Shown here: positions 22,886 to 33,725 of the stretch, piece by piece
Layout: each line of letters opens with the position of its first letter
Numbering within the stretch: position 1 is the first letter of the stretch
Assembly: GCF_019393635.1 (NCBI RefSeq)
Contig: NC_057861.1
Span: 379,713,815 to 379,777,814, forward strand
Length of the DNA: 64,000 nucleotides
Direction: 5' to 3'
Source of the DNA: Dromiciops gliroides
Taxonomy: Eukaryota > Chordata > Mammalia > Microbiotheria > Microbiotheriidae
The notes under the pieces: model-generated
What the model was told of the DNA's origin: nothing
Databases searched by the model: none
What the model saw: the letters and a program-made list of their open reading frames with translations, nothing else
Translations under genes and position numbers: made by a program

Positions 22886-23110
22886 TTATAGTAAACTCCA
22901 TTTATTATTATGCTCTCTAGTGTTTTTAATAGGAATGGGAGAGCTCCATTTTGTCAAGGCCTTTTCTGCATCTATTGAAATAATAATATGATTTTCTGTT
23001 GGTTTTGTTATTGATAAGCTCAGTTGTGCAGATAATTTTCCTAGTACTGAAGACCCAGCCTTGCATTCCTGGTATAAATCCATCTGGGCATAGTATATGA
23101 TCCTTGTCAT
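22886..23110 (-). pseudogene. L1 reverse-transcriptase remnant
   Basis: The frame contains NHIIISIDAEKALTK near residues 40-54, the L1 reverse-transcriptase block (HMIISIDAEKAFDK in typical L1s) that carries one catalytic aspartate. It is 74 codons with stops on both sides. Confidence 0.88.
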
Positions 23111-23580
23111 TTATTTATGTAATATTTTTGCTAGTATTTGCATCGATATTCATTAAGGAGATTGGTCTATAATTTTCTTTCTCTGTTTTGGCTCTTCCTG
23201 GTGTGGTATCAGCACCATATTTGTCTCATAAAAGAAATTTGGTAGGACCTCTTTCTTCATTTATTTTCACAAATAATTTATATAGTATTGGAATTCATTG
23301 TTCTTTAATGTTTGGTAGAATTCACTTGTGAATCCATCTGGTCTGGGGAATGTTTTCTTAGGAAGTTCATAGATGGCTTGTTCAGTTTCTCTTTTCTAAA
23401 ATTGGGTTATTTAAATAGTTTATTTCTTTTTTTGCTAGTCTGGGTAATTTATATTTTTGTAGATAGTCATCCATTTCATTTAGATGTCAAATTTATTTGC
23501 ATATAATTGAGCAAAATAGTTCCTAGTAATTGTCCTTAATTTCCTCATCGTTGGTGGTGAGTTTCACCCCATTAATTTTT

Positions 23581-23741
23581 TTTTAATTTTTTTTTTTTTT
23601 TTAGTGAGGCAATTGGGGTTAAGTGACTTGCCCAGGGTCACACAAGCTAGTAAAGTGTTAAGTGTCTGAGGCCGGGTTTTGAACTCAGGTACTCCTGACT
23701 CCAGGGCCGGTGCTCTATCCACTGCGCCACCTAGCTGCCCC
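23581..23741 (-). mobile_element. Marsupial CORE-SINE, 17-bp target repeats
   Basis: TCACCCCATTAATTTTT (23564-23580) and TCACCCCATTCATTTTT (23742-23758) flank a full-length reverse-complement SINE of the AATTGCCT subfamily. Confidence 0.95.
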
Positions 23742-24345
23742 TCACCCCATTCATTTTTGATATTAGTAATTTGGTTTTCTTCTTTCGTTTATTGATCATA
23801 ATAAGTGATGGTTTATCTATTTTATTGTTTTTTAAATACAAATTGCCTCTAGTTTTGATCTATTAATCAATTGTTTTCTAACTTTCATTTTTGTTAATTT
23901 TCTCCTTTGATTTTAAGGATTTCCAATTTGTTGTTTGTTTAAGGATTTTTAATTTTGTTCAGTTTCTAATTGTTTTTTTTTGTTAGTTTGTTTTGCTTTT
24001 GTTTTGCTTTTGCATGTCCAATTCATTTATCTGCTTTTTCTCTATTTTACTGATGTAAGCAGTTAGGGCTATAAATTTTCCCCTAATTAATTCTTTGGAT
24101 GCATCCATAAATTTTGATTGTTTTCTCATCATCGTCATTTTCTTTAATTAAATGATCAGTTATATCATTTGTTCTTTGAAGCTCTTGCTTTTTTTAACCT
24201 CTCTTTAATTTGTCCATATTGAATGTGATTTTTGTTGCATTTTGATGGGTAGAAAGATCTGTTTGCTATTTCTCTTTTCTCTCCATCTGGTTTTAAGGTT
24301 TTTATTCTCTTATACATGGTAAATTTTTTGTGTAGCTCCCATGTA

Positions 24346-24500
24346 CTTATTTATTTATTTTGGTGGGGCAATGGGGGTTAACTGACTTGCCCAGGGTCAC
24401 ACAGCAAATAAGTGTCATGTGTCCTGAGGCCGGACTTGAACTCAGGTCCCTACTGGATTCCAGGCCTGGTGCTTTATCCACTGCGCCACCTAGTTGCCCC
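24346..24500 (-). mobile_element. Marsupial CORE-SINE
   Basis: CTCCCATGTA (24336-24345) and CTCCAATGTA (24501-24510) flank it. The tail is (TTTA)n rather than pure T. CATTGCCCC subfamily. Confidence 0.92.
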
Positions 24501-25719
24501 CTCCAATGTAAATTCTGAGATAAAGTTCATTACTTTCTATCCCCATTCAATTTTCTCCCAGAGATCTATCATATCTAATTTCAAGAATTTTAATCATTTC
24601 CTTATCTTCTTCCTTGTTTGTTTGTTTGTTTGCTTTTTTGTTAGATTCGGTTAGAGAGGGGAAAGTTAAGGTTTCCCACTAGGATAGTTTTATTTTCTAT
24701 TTCCTCCTATAACTCATTCATTCAAGTTCTCCTTCAAAAATTTAGATGCTATACCACTTGTTGCCTGTATTTTAAGTAGTGATATGAATTTCATCTTCTA
24801 TGGTCCTTTCAGCAAGATATTGTTTCCTTCTTTATCTCTTTTAAACTAAATCTATTTTTGCTTTTGTTTTGTCTTAAAATCAAGATTGCTACCACTGCTT
24901 TCTTTCTTCAACTGAAGCAGAATAGATTTTGTTCTTCATGTTATGTTTACCCTATGTGTGTCTCTCTGCTTCAAATTTGTTACTTGTAACCAACATATTA
25001 CAGGATTGGGTTTTTTATCCATTCTGCTATCTGCTTCCATTTAGTTGGTGAGTTTATCCCATTCACTTTTGTAGTCATAGTGACAAAACGTTTATTTCTC
25101 TCCATGTTATTTCATGTGTTTATCCTACCACTCTTACCCCCACCCTTTCTGTTCTCACAAGTGTTTTACTTGTGATTACTGCCTTCCCCAATATCCTCTC
25201 CCTTGTATTAGTCCCCCTCCTACTTCTATTATCCCATCCCTTTTTGAACTTCCTTATAGCTTTAGAGATTTCTATATCCAATTCTGTTTGCTATTCCTTC
25301 TTTGAGCCAACTTTGATGAGAGTATCATTTAATCTTTGCCCATCCCTTCATCTTCCTCTCCATTATGATAATTCTTTCATTGCTTTTTTGTGTGGTGTGT
25401 GACAATTCCGCCCAATTCATTTCCCCCTCCTTTCTTTCCATGAAATTTCTTTCTTACCTTTATTTTCTTGTTGTTTTAGGGGGTGTCATCTGATTAATGT
25501 TACTCATATCCACACCTTCTTTCTAATATATTCCTTCTAATTATTCTTATAATAAAGTTAAGACTTACAAATATTATTATCCCTTCAATATCAACCTTAT
25601 GACTTACATGTACTCTCTTCTAATTGCTATTATATTAAAGTTGTTAAGATTTATGAATCTTATAGTATAGAAATATAAACACTTTAAACCTTATTTAATT
25701 TCTTACAATTTTAATTTCT

Positions 25720-26345
25720 GGTTTCTTTTTTACCCTTTGTATGTTTTTGTTGAGTCTTGTAATTGGAGGTCAAATTTTTTATTCAACTCTGGCCTTTTAA
25801 TCAGAAATGCTTGAAAGTCCTCTATATCATTAAATATCCACTTTTCCCCTGAAAGAATATATTCAATTTTGCTGGGTAGGTAATTCTTGATTGTAAACCA
25901 AACTCCTTTGCATTCTGGTATATTATATTCCAAGCACTGGAATACTTTAATATGGAAGCTGTCAAATACTGTGTAGTTCTGACTATAGTTATGTGGTATT
26001 TCAATTGTTTCTTTTTGGCTGCTTGCAATACTTTTCCTTGATCTGTGAGCTTTGAAATTATTCTGTGAAGCTCTGAAGAGTTTTCATTTTGAAATCTCTT
26101 TCAGATGGTAATCAGTGGGTTCTTTCAATTTATATTTTGCCCTCCAGTTTTAATATATCAGGGCAGTTTTCTTTGATAATTGTTTGAAAGGTATTGTCCA
26201 GTTAGTTTTGTTTGTTTGTTTGTTTGTTTGTTTTAATTTTGGCTCACAAGTAGTATAATACTTGTTATATTATCTACCCTGTATCTATTTTCTAGGTCAG
26301 TTCTTTTTATAATGAAAAATTTCACATTTTCTTCTATTTTTTTCA
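25720..26345 (-). pseudogene. L1 ORF1 C-terminal and RNA-binding remnant
   Basis: Two overlapping broken frames carry the ORF1 C-terminal domain: WNIIYQNAKEFGLQSRITYPAKLN in one frame, and YLPSKIEYILSGEKWIFNDI with DFQAFLIKRPELNK in another. They match the family pattern (ISYPAKLSF, then F.....L..F...RP.L). A frameshift separates them. The N-terminal half lies beyond the insertion, at 27680-28130. Confidence 0.85.
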
Positions 26346-26840
26346 GTATTTTATTATTTTTCCAGTTACATATAAGGATAGTTTTCAACATTTGTTTTCA
26401 TAGGATTTTTAGTTCCAAATTTTTACCATCTTCCCTCCCCTCCCCCCTCCCCAAGACAGAAAGCAATCTAATATAGGTTATATATGTGCAATCACATTAT
26501 TCATATTTCTGCATTAGTCATATTGTGAAAAAATACTCAATAAAGAAGGAAAAAAAATAGCCCCAAAGTTGAAACAGTATGGTTCAATATGTATTCATAA
26601 GCCACAATTCTTTTTCTTCTGGATGTTGAGAACATTTTTTATTATGAAGTTCTCTGAAATTGTTTTGGATCATTGCATTGTCAAAAAGAGCCAAGTCTAT
26701 CACCATTGTTCATCGCACAATATTGCTGTTACTGTACAGAATGTTTTCCTGCTTCTGTTCCTCTCTGTCAGAATCAGTTTATGTAAGTCCTTCCAGGTTT
26801 CTCTTAACTGCTCCTGCTCATCATTACTTTTCACATTGAT
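26346..26840 (-). mobile_element. 5'-truncated L1 3'-UTR fragment
   Basis: TTTTCCAGTTACATATAAGG, then CCCTCCCCAAGACAGAAAGC and a block like 19.6-20.0 kb, identify the L1 3' end in minus orientation. It interrupts ORF1 of the long L1, directly beside the HAL1-derived piece. Confidence 0.8.
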
Positions 26841-27561
26841 TTTTTAAAAAACTTTGTGTTCTAAATTTTTTCCCCTCTGCGTCATCTCTCCCTAAGAAAT
26901 CCAGCAATTCAATATAAGTCATATATGTGCAGTTACGCAAACATCTTCTCATTAGTCAGGTTGTGAAAGAAAATAGACAAACTACCTTTAGAAATAGGAG
27001 CTAACACAATTATACTTCAATCTTTATTCAGATACCATCATTTCTATCTCTGTTGATGGCTTGCATTTTTCATATGTCCTAATAGCAACCTGCTCATTGT
27101 TTCTTTCACAGTTACTATTGTTAACTGTATTACCCATCCCCCAAAGAAGCTGTCTATTTTCTACTGTCTTTTTGCCTACTCATCTCAGCCCAGAAGCAGA
27201 TGTCTGATTGAAATCTGATTTGCTATGGTTTGAAGCTTGGCATGCCTGTGCCACTCCCCCACTGGGACACTACAACTCGATGTGGTCTACTGATTCAGAA
27301 TCAGGGCACTTTTGCCCCAACTCCAGCATAGAGTACAGCCACTTCACCCCAGCTAACCACTGAACCCCCTCAGTGATCCACAAGCTGAGCTTTAGACGAA
27401 GCCACTGGCACTACTAAAGACTTTGAGGCCCTGGAACCACTGTCTGTTCCTGGCTGGGTCCAGATTGCCTGCTTGAGTTCCTCTCTCAGCTTGATCAGCA
27501 AGTGATCCCAATTTCCCTCTTTGGCTGGGAAGTAGTCTCACTCTGTTCTTATGTGCATTAG

Positions 27562-27592
<31 letters not shown>

Positions 27593-27678
27593 ATGGCATT
27601 ATTTGAGAATGAGTGGATCGGTTTATCTGGAGCTTGGAGGAGTCACAGCCTCTCCTTTGCCATCTTGGCTCTGCCTCT
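26841..27678 (-). mobile_element. Mini L1/HAL1 derivative: 5' UTR joined to 3' UTR, no ORF
   Basis: The minus strand begins with GGCAGAGCCAAGATGGCAAA (27678) and a 5' UTR that aligns with 55.1-55.8 kb. Near 27165 it jumps to the inter-ORF/3' UTR sequence found at 53.24-53.34 and 52.47-52.72 kb in the HAL1 copy. ORF1 and ORF2 are both missing in about 840 bp. Junction position is approximate. A poly-T run lies at 27571-27592. Confidence 0.7.
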
Positions 27679-28350
27679 CTATTTTTTGTTCTTTTAAAAT
27701 ATTGTTTTATTTTATCTCAGTGTCTCATAGAGGCATTAGTTTTTATTTGTTCAATTCTAATTTTTAAAGAATTATTTTCTTCATTGACCTTTCATACTTC
27801 ATTTTCCGTTTGTTTTTTAGTATTTTCCTCAGTAAATTTTAGTATTTCTTTTTCATGGTTCTCTTGCATTACCTTTATATCTTTCCCCAATTTTTCTTCT
27901 ACTTCTCTAATTTGCTTTGTAAGTCCTTTTCTAACTCTTCAAGGACTTATTTTGGGGCTTGAACCCTATTTACATTTTTCTTTGAAGTTTCACCTGTACC
28001 CATTTTGTTACTATTGTCATCCTCTATGTTTATGTTTTGATTTTCCTATCATTGTAGTAACTGTCAATAGTCAAGCTTTTTTTTCTTGTTTTATGCTCAT
28101 TTTTGTGCCTTTTTTTGTACCTTGATTTTTTTTTTTTTGTAATTTGAGTTGGGCTCTATTCCTGCACTGTCCCACGTTTTTATGCTGAAATTGTAGGTTT
28201 CAGTGGTGGCTTTCACTGGGCTTCAGGGCTTAGCTGTATGCTTTCTCTGTAGAGCAATCTTCCCTTCTTATTTGTATTGGGGGAGTTAGTCTTCCCTTTT
28301 GACCTCCCCTGTGTATGAGTTGGCCTTCTCCAGGGGTGGTGTCCTGTTGC

Positions 28351-28889
28351 TGTAAAGAATTAATTGTTATTTGAGGTTTTTATGCCTCCCGTGGGCACTG
28401 GGCTGGGGATCCACAAACCGTACAGTGCTCCACCCACTGGTTGTAGCCATGGCACTGGCACCTCACATAATCACCACTAGCTGCCGCCTACATGGGCCTG
28501 GCAAAATTATAATGATTGGAAGCCTAGTGAAGGCAGTCATGTGATTGTCAGAGCAGCCATCCCATTGGCTGGGGCTGTGTGGGGTTTTTCTGGGATTGGG
28601 GGAGGAGAATTGGGCATTCTAGCTGGACTCTGGAATGACAGATCTGCTGGATGTTCTCAGCTGATTCCTGGGCGGTGGTATCTTTTGAGGTTGTATAATT
28701 TCCCTTTCCCCATTTTATTTTCTTTTCCTTGATCCTACTGATCCTGTTTGTGTTTTGTTTTTTTTTAAGTTCGTTCTTGTTAAAATAAATCCTGTTCTGT
28801 TTTGAGGGAGGCTGCCGGTCTTCTTCCTTGCCCCAATATTGCGGCAAGCTGTTTAGCTAACACTCCCCAATTAAAAATTGGTCCCCACA
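28351..28889 (+). mobile_element. Solo LTR with 4-bp target duplication, in L1 5' UTR
   Basis: The 539-bp unit runs from TGTAAAGAATTAATTG to GGTCCCCACA and is flanked by TTGC on both sides (28347-28350 and 28890-28893). A CCCATTGGCTGG CAAT-like box lies near 28560 and an AATAAA signal at 28784-28789, followed by a GT/T-rich stretch, so the LTR order U3-R-U5 is plausible in plus orientation. The 4-bp duplication suggests a class I (gamma-like) retrovirus. No internal viral genes are present. Confidence 0.85.
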
Positions 28890-28916
28890 TTGCTAAGTTG
28901 CAAAAGTTAACAAAGT

Positions 28917-29064
28917 GGGCAGTTAGGTGGCATAGTGGATAGAGAACTGGCCCTGGATTCAGGAGGACCTGAGTTCAAATCCAGTCTCAGACACTTGATA
29001 CTTACTAGCTGTGCGACCCTAGGCAAGTCACAACCACAAATACCTCACAAAAATGAAAAAAAAA
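28917..29064 (+). mobile_element. Marsupial CORE-SINE
   Basis: AAGTTAACAAAGT (28904-28916) and AAGTTAACACAGT (29065-29077) flank it. The copy lacks the CTTAACCCTCATTGCCC end: GCAAGTCACAACCACAAATA instead. Confidence 0.93.
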
Positions 29065-30344
29065 AAGTTAACACAGTATTTCTAGTGGCTCACCCTGAAA
29101 GAGTGATCTTGTTGTTGCTCTTCCCCGGGGATGGTCCCTCCTGCTGGGTTGCTTTGTTAGTAGGGTCTTTCTGTTAGTAGGCCCTGAAGGAGTATTTTTC
29201 TTGCCAATCTGCCCAAGTGTGGGGGTCCTGATTCTGAGTTCTTATGATAAATGAGTCACTCTGCTAGCAGGCTGTGGAAAGGTAATTTTGTTGCAGATCT
29301 GCTAAGGGTTGGAGCCCGCTGTTGCTGGTTGCCTCAGAAATAGACTCTCCTGGAAGGTCCCAGGGGTAGGAACTTGCTTTTGGCCCATTTTGGGTCGGGC
29401 TTTACTACTGGTCAACTGTGGTGTAAAAGCCTCTCTGGTGGTCTGTGCTAGCTGTGGGGTGCCTGGTGAGGATGCCCAGACTGCTCACTTGCCCAGGGTG
29501 CTGCTGGTTTGTAGGGGAGTTGGGCCTTACTGCTGATTTGCCACAGACTCATATCCCTGCTTCAGACTCCCTACTGTGAGCCAAGAATCTGCTGCTGCTG
29601 TTCTTGTACATCACTTCCTCCAACCCAGGTAAGACAGACCTTTCCTGCCACTCTGGTGGGCTGCTTCCCCACTCCTGGAACAATTCGAAGACAATTTTAT
29701 TTTGGTTTGGAGGGGAAATTTGGGAGAGCTCCAGAGGGTTCCTAATTCACTCCATCTTCTTGGCCCTGTGAAATTCATAGTGAATCTGATCCTTTAGTAG
29801 GAAATGACTTTTGCAATGAATATCTGTTAAAATGCATTTTGTTTTCCTATTTGTTTCAGATATCTATTCAGTAGACCTTATGTAATTTTTGTAATTTTAA
29901 AATTTTATTTTTCCTATAATCAAGTCCATTTATGTTAGAGTTCTAATTAGTTCTGGCCATGGGATAAGCAAGTCAATAAAATATAAGCACTTCTAAACAC
30001 TCCCTTCTTTGGATAATAATTTAAAAAATGGTATTAGAAGAAAAAAGAGAAAAAAAATCCTCTCCTTAGAAACCTTTTATGAGCATAAAATAAACCTTAG
30101 AAAGGTAGTTACAAGTGGCAGATTAAAGTACATGAATAATTTCATGACAAGAGAGAAAAGTCAAACTTTCACTCTTCAGGTATGACCTTCTTGACATGAA
30201 GGTTCCACATCTGAGCTGCAAGTTGAAGCATTTCAATCCAAGTGTGTTCTTTGTAGTTCTTCCTTCTTTAATGACTACAGTACCAGTTCAGGAGGCTTTT
30301 TGTGAATTAAAATAAAAGAGTTGCAGGGGAAAGATAAAACAGAG

Positions 30345-30351
<7 letters not shown>

Positions 30352-30383
<32 letters not shown>
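30352..30383. repeat. (AG)16 microsatellite
   Basis: A perfect AG dinucleotide run within a wider purine-rich tract starting near 30331. Confidence 0.95.
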
Positions 30384-30385
<2 letters not shown>

Positions 30386-31219
30386 AGCGCAAAGGGGAGA
30401 CAGATACACATTTGTCTCACTAATCCTCCTGAGAAAAGCTTTTGTATGCTCCTGGATTTTTTTGCTATTTTTTTAAACTGCTGGGATGGCTTGGGGAGGG
30501 AGGAGTGGGAGAAGTAAGAGGATGCATAGAAGAGTTCATGTAAAAAGACCATAATATTTTTGCTTGTTGGATACAAATATTTTATGCAGAGCTAGTCACA
30601 TAGTGAATGGGGGGAAAACAGTCAAGCTGATAGCAGCTTATTATTATATTAATATTAGCATATATTAGTCAAAATCAATAGATATCTGCATGACCATTGT
30701 TCATTTTCATTTTTCTTCCTTTTGAACTGGTTATTAAGTTTTGATTCTTTGAGATTTATAAGAGTATTTTTTTCTATTCCTACACTTTTGCTTGAGAGTC
30801 TGCAGGCCATAGGCTACCGCAGGTAGTCATTTTGCTTTTCTTTACATTTGGTATAAGGTTAAGTAATATTGTTGCCCCTTTTTTGTGCCTTAAAAGTAGG
30901 AAAAATGTGGTAGACAGCTAAAATTTCACTCCCTGGGATATTTGGGTTTCTTTCCCTAAGGTGACTATCTTGACAAATGATTTAAATAAACATAACCTCA
31001 GGTAAATGACTATGTCACTATGTAGTAAACTAAGACATCCCATTTTGAAATGTTGTATATACACATATTATTTATAAAGGGCAGAGCTTATATGACTTGT
31101 TTTGTCACTTTTGCTTTTGAAAAATGGGCTACTTAAACAAATGAATGAATGTGTTGTTAGAAAAGCACTGAGACCAGATAAAGTAGTAAATTTTAGTACT
31201 GCTTACTGATTAGTACTGC

Positions 31220-31220
<1 letters not shown>

Positions 31221-31270
<50 letters not shown>
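31221..31270. repeat. (AC)25 microsatellite
   Basis: A perfect AC run, preceded by CTGCA and followed by TCCCTC. Confidence 0.97.
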
Positions 31271-31272
<2 letters not shown>

Positions 31273-32044
31273 CCTCAAACCCTCTCTCAGGATCCCTAGG
31301 GTAAGGTTGTTCATCGTTAGGAAACCAAAAGTAGTCACAAGGATATATAGTTAGTTATATAGTTTTAAAATAATCTCCCAGGAAAATTTTAACAGTAGGC
31401 TGTAATGGTTTTTGGGATAAAAACATTCTCCATCTTCTTGGTCCATTGTTTGTTTGTACATCCAATAACCAGTGAAGGACCATTTATGTGTGAATTGTCT
31501 GAGTCAGTCTCACATCTAGCACTTGTGTCTTACTCAGAGAAGATGCTCCATAGACAATTGGTGACTTGAAATTAATAGACAATTGATAAGGATAATGGGT
31601 CAAAACCCATGCTGTAAAGACAGCAGTTTGGATAGTTGTGGGCCCACCAGGAATATTAATACCGTAAAAGAATCTGCTGCAATTTGATTCTTTGTGAGAA
31701 AGTCATTTATTGGCTTTCCTTGTTTTACTTCTTCACTGCTATTTTCCACTAGCATTTAGTGTTTTTGATTCCTCAGGTGTAATCTATTGCATTTCTGGGC
31801 CATACCCTTCTTTGTTCAGGCTTTATTCCTCCTTCAGAACCTTTTAATCACTGATGAAAAAAGGCTAATATTTTATATATTGATTCAAATGTTTTCATTT
31901 CCAAAATAGTGTTTTAATATGCCAGACTATATTTTACCTCCTTTTTGCTTCCTAGCCTTGCTCCCTCCTAAAAAACAAACAAAAAACAAACAAAAACACA
32001 ACAATGATCTTCTTATAAGGAAAAGGGAATACATAAATAAGAAA

Positions 32045-32170
32045 ATAATCCACAGAATCATAGGGTCAAAGATGAAATAAACTCTCAGAGTCATTTACCT
32101 CAAATCCTTCATATTAAATATGAGGAAAACAGACCAGGGAGGCTAAGTAATTTGCCAAAATCATGAGGCA
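32045..32170. repeat. MIR-related fragment
   Basis: The order AATCATAGGGTCAAAG, TCATTTACCTCAAATCCTTC and GAGGCTAAGTAATTTGCC matches a common old mammalian SINE-type repeat. Diverged; assignment tentative. Confidence 0.5.
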
Positions 32171-32894
32171 TTATAAAATAAAAGAAAAATTTTATGTGAA
32201 ATACTGTTATACATATACAAATTTCACCAAATTCCAGCTGTAATTCTAAGTGGAGGAGAAGGGCATTCCTGTGTACTTGAACAATTGGCCAGAGGAGAGC
32301 AATTTTGCATAGGTCCTGAGAGGTTGGAAAGACCTAATGACACACTGCATCATACATCCAAGGAAGAACAAGCCTCTCTAATTCCTATTTCAATATGATT
32401 TAAGAATCACAATGATTAGGGGAAACAGCAGAGAAAATAGTGTCAATTCAGTTACAATACATTTATTGGTCTATGGGGGATAGCGCGTCTCACATTTCAG
32501 GTTAGGAGTGCAATGATTGTTGCAGATGGAAAATCTGGTTGGTTTCAGCCTTCTATTTTATTGGGTTTTATTGTTGGCTCCAAAGTGTCAGACTTTAGTA
32601 ATATGGAACCATAACACCTGGCAATATATACTTAATTTTCCATGAAGTTTCTCTGCTATCAGTTGTCTTCTTCAAGCAGTGGTTACTTTTGATTTAATTT
32701 CTCTTACAGGTACTTGCTATATATCACAGATCACTTAGTAGTTCTTTATTCATATTAGGGGAACCATTTCTAAGAGAGGGAGTCTGTGCAGAGAATGCTA
32801 ATGGTATTTCTGCAAAACAATGTCAATAAACTACAGTAATAACATTGTGTTTCAGCTTATTTCAGTGACCTCAGGTAGTTCTAAGCTGCTTCAA

Positions 32895-33135
32895 GCACTG
32901 TTGTTCTTGTTATTCAGTAGTTTCATTTATATTCAACTCTTCATGACTCCACTTTGTGTTTGCTTAGAAAGATACTACTGGAATGATTTGTCATTTCCTT
33001 CTTCAGCTCATTCTACAAATGAAGAAACTGCAGCAAATAGGGTTAAATGAGTTTCACAGGTCACACAGCTAGTAAGTGTTTGAGGCCAGATTTGAACTCA
33101 GGAAGATGAACCTCCCTAACTCTAAGTTCTACACT
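32895..33135 (-). repeat. RTE/BovB-type SINE copy
   Basis: CAACTCTTCATGACTCCACTT, then AAAGATACTACTGGAATGAT, TTGTCATTTCCTTCTTCAGC and ATGAAGAAACTGCAGCAAAT lead into TCACACAGCTAGTAAGTGTT and TTTGAACTCAGGAAGATGAA. This composite joins a BovB/RTE-like 3' segment with a CORE-SINE body, a known marsupial SINE design. Diverged. Confidence 0.65.
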
Positions 33136-33589
33136 CTATAAAAGTTCACTTCAAATATTACTCTTCTTCAAAAATGACAACAAAATTAGTACTATTTGAA
33201 ATTTATTGATTGATTTTTTATGCTACTGAAGAAATGGGAACAAAGTAAATTGTTTTCAGCTGGTTTATGATTAAACAAATTGTGATATATGAATGTTACA
33301 ATGCTATATTACTTTGCCATATAAAAATTATATGAATTATAATGGCAGATTCTTATATGAACTGATAAAGAGTAAAGTAATCAAAATGAGGATAATATAC
33401 ATAATAACCTCAAAAATAAAAATAGAAAAAAAGCAAACAAAAAAGAAAGAAAATTAACACTGCCTATTTATAGTTTTCAACCTTGATTGAAGAAAAGTGG
33501 GAAAATATACCTCCCACCTTTTTTTTGCAAAAGTAGGACATTATGACAATGGAATATTTTACATATATACCTACATCCACAAATAAATA

Positions 33590-33725
33590 TATACCTATTT
33601 ACATACATATATGCACATATGTGTATTAATGTGTATGTTTATATGTACACACTCATATATACACACATATATGTGTGTATGTTTGTGTGTGTATCTGTGT
33701 GCATCTCTGTTTGTATACACATACT
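33590..33725. repeat. TATG/AC-rich degenerate microsatellite
   Basis: Alternating ATATGTGT, ACACATAT and TGTGTGTA units with no single clean core. Confidence 0.85.

Larger units (their letters stand above)
20484..29768 (-). mobile_element. Long L1 element, near full length, heavily interrupted
   Basis: Minus-strand order: 5' end near 29768 (GGCCAAGAAGATGGAGTGAA), 5' UTR to about 28140, ORF1 N-terminal part 28130-27680, an insertion (26346-27678), the rest of ORF1 (26345-25720), inter-ORF (25700-25100), ORF2 (25100-21480) and 3' UTR to 20484. ORF2 landmarks appear as broken frames listed separately. Interrupting elements are SINEs at 20774, 22321, 23581, 24346 and 28917, a solo LTR at 28351, and two L1/HAL1 pieces near 26.3-27.7 kb. 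It has no intact ORF. Confidence 0.85.

Noticed and set aside
27613..28125. 170-codon plus-strand open frame
   Set aside because: It is antisense to the L1 5' end and ORF1 N-terminal region; its composition is F/S/L-rich as expected from reverse-reading an A-rich frame.
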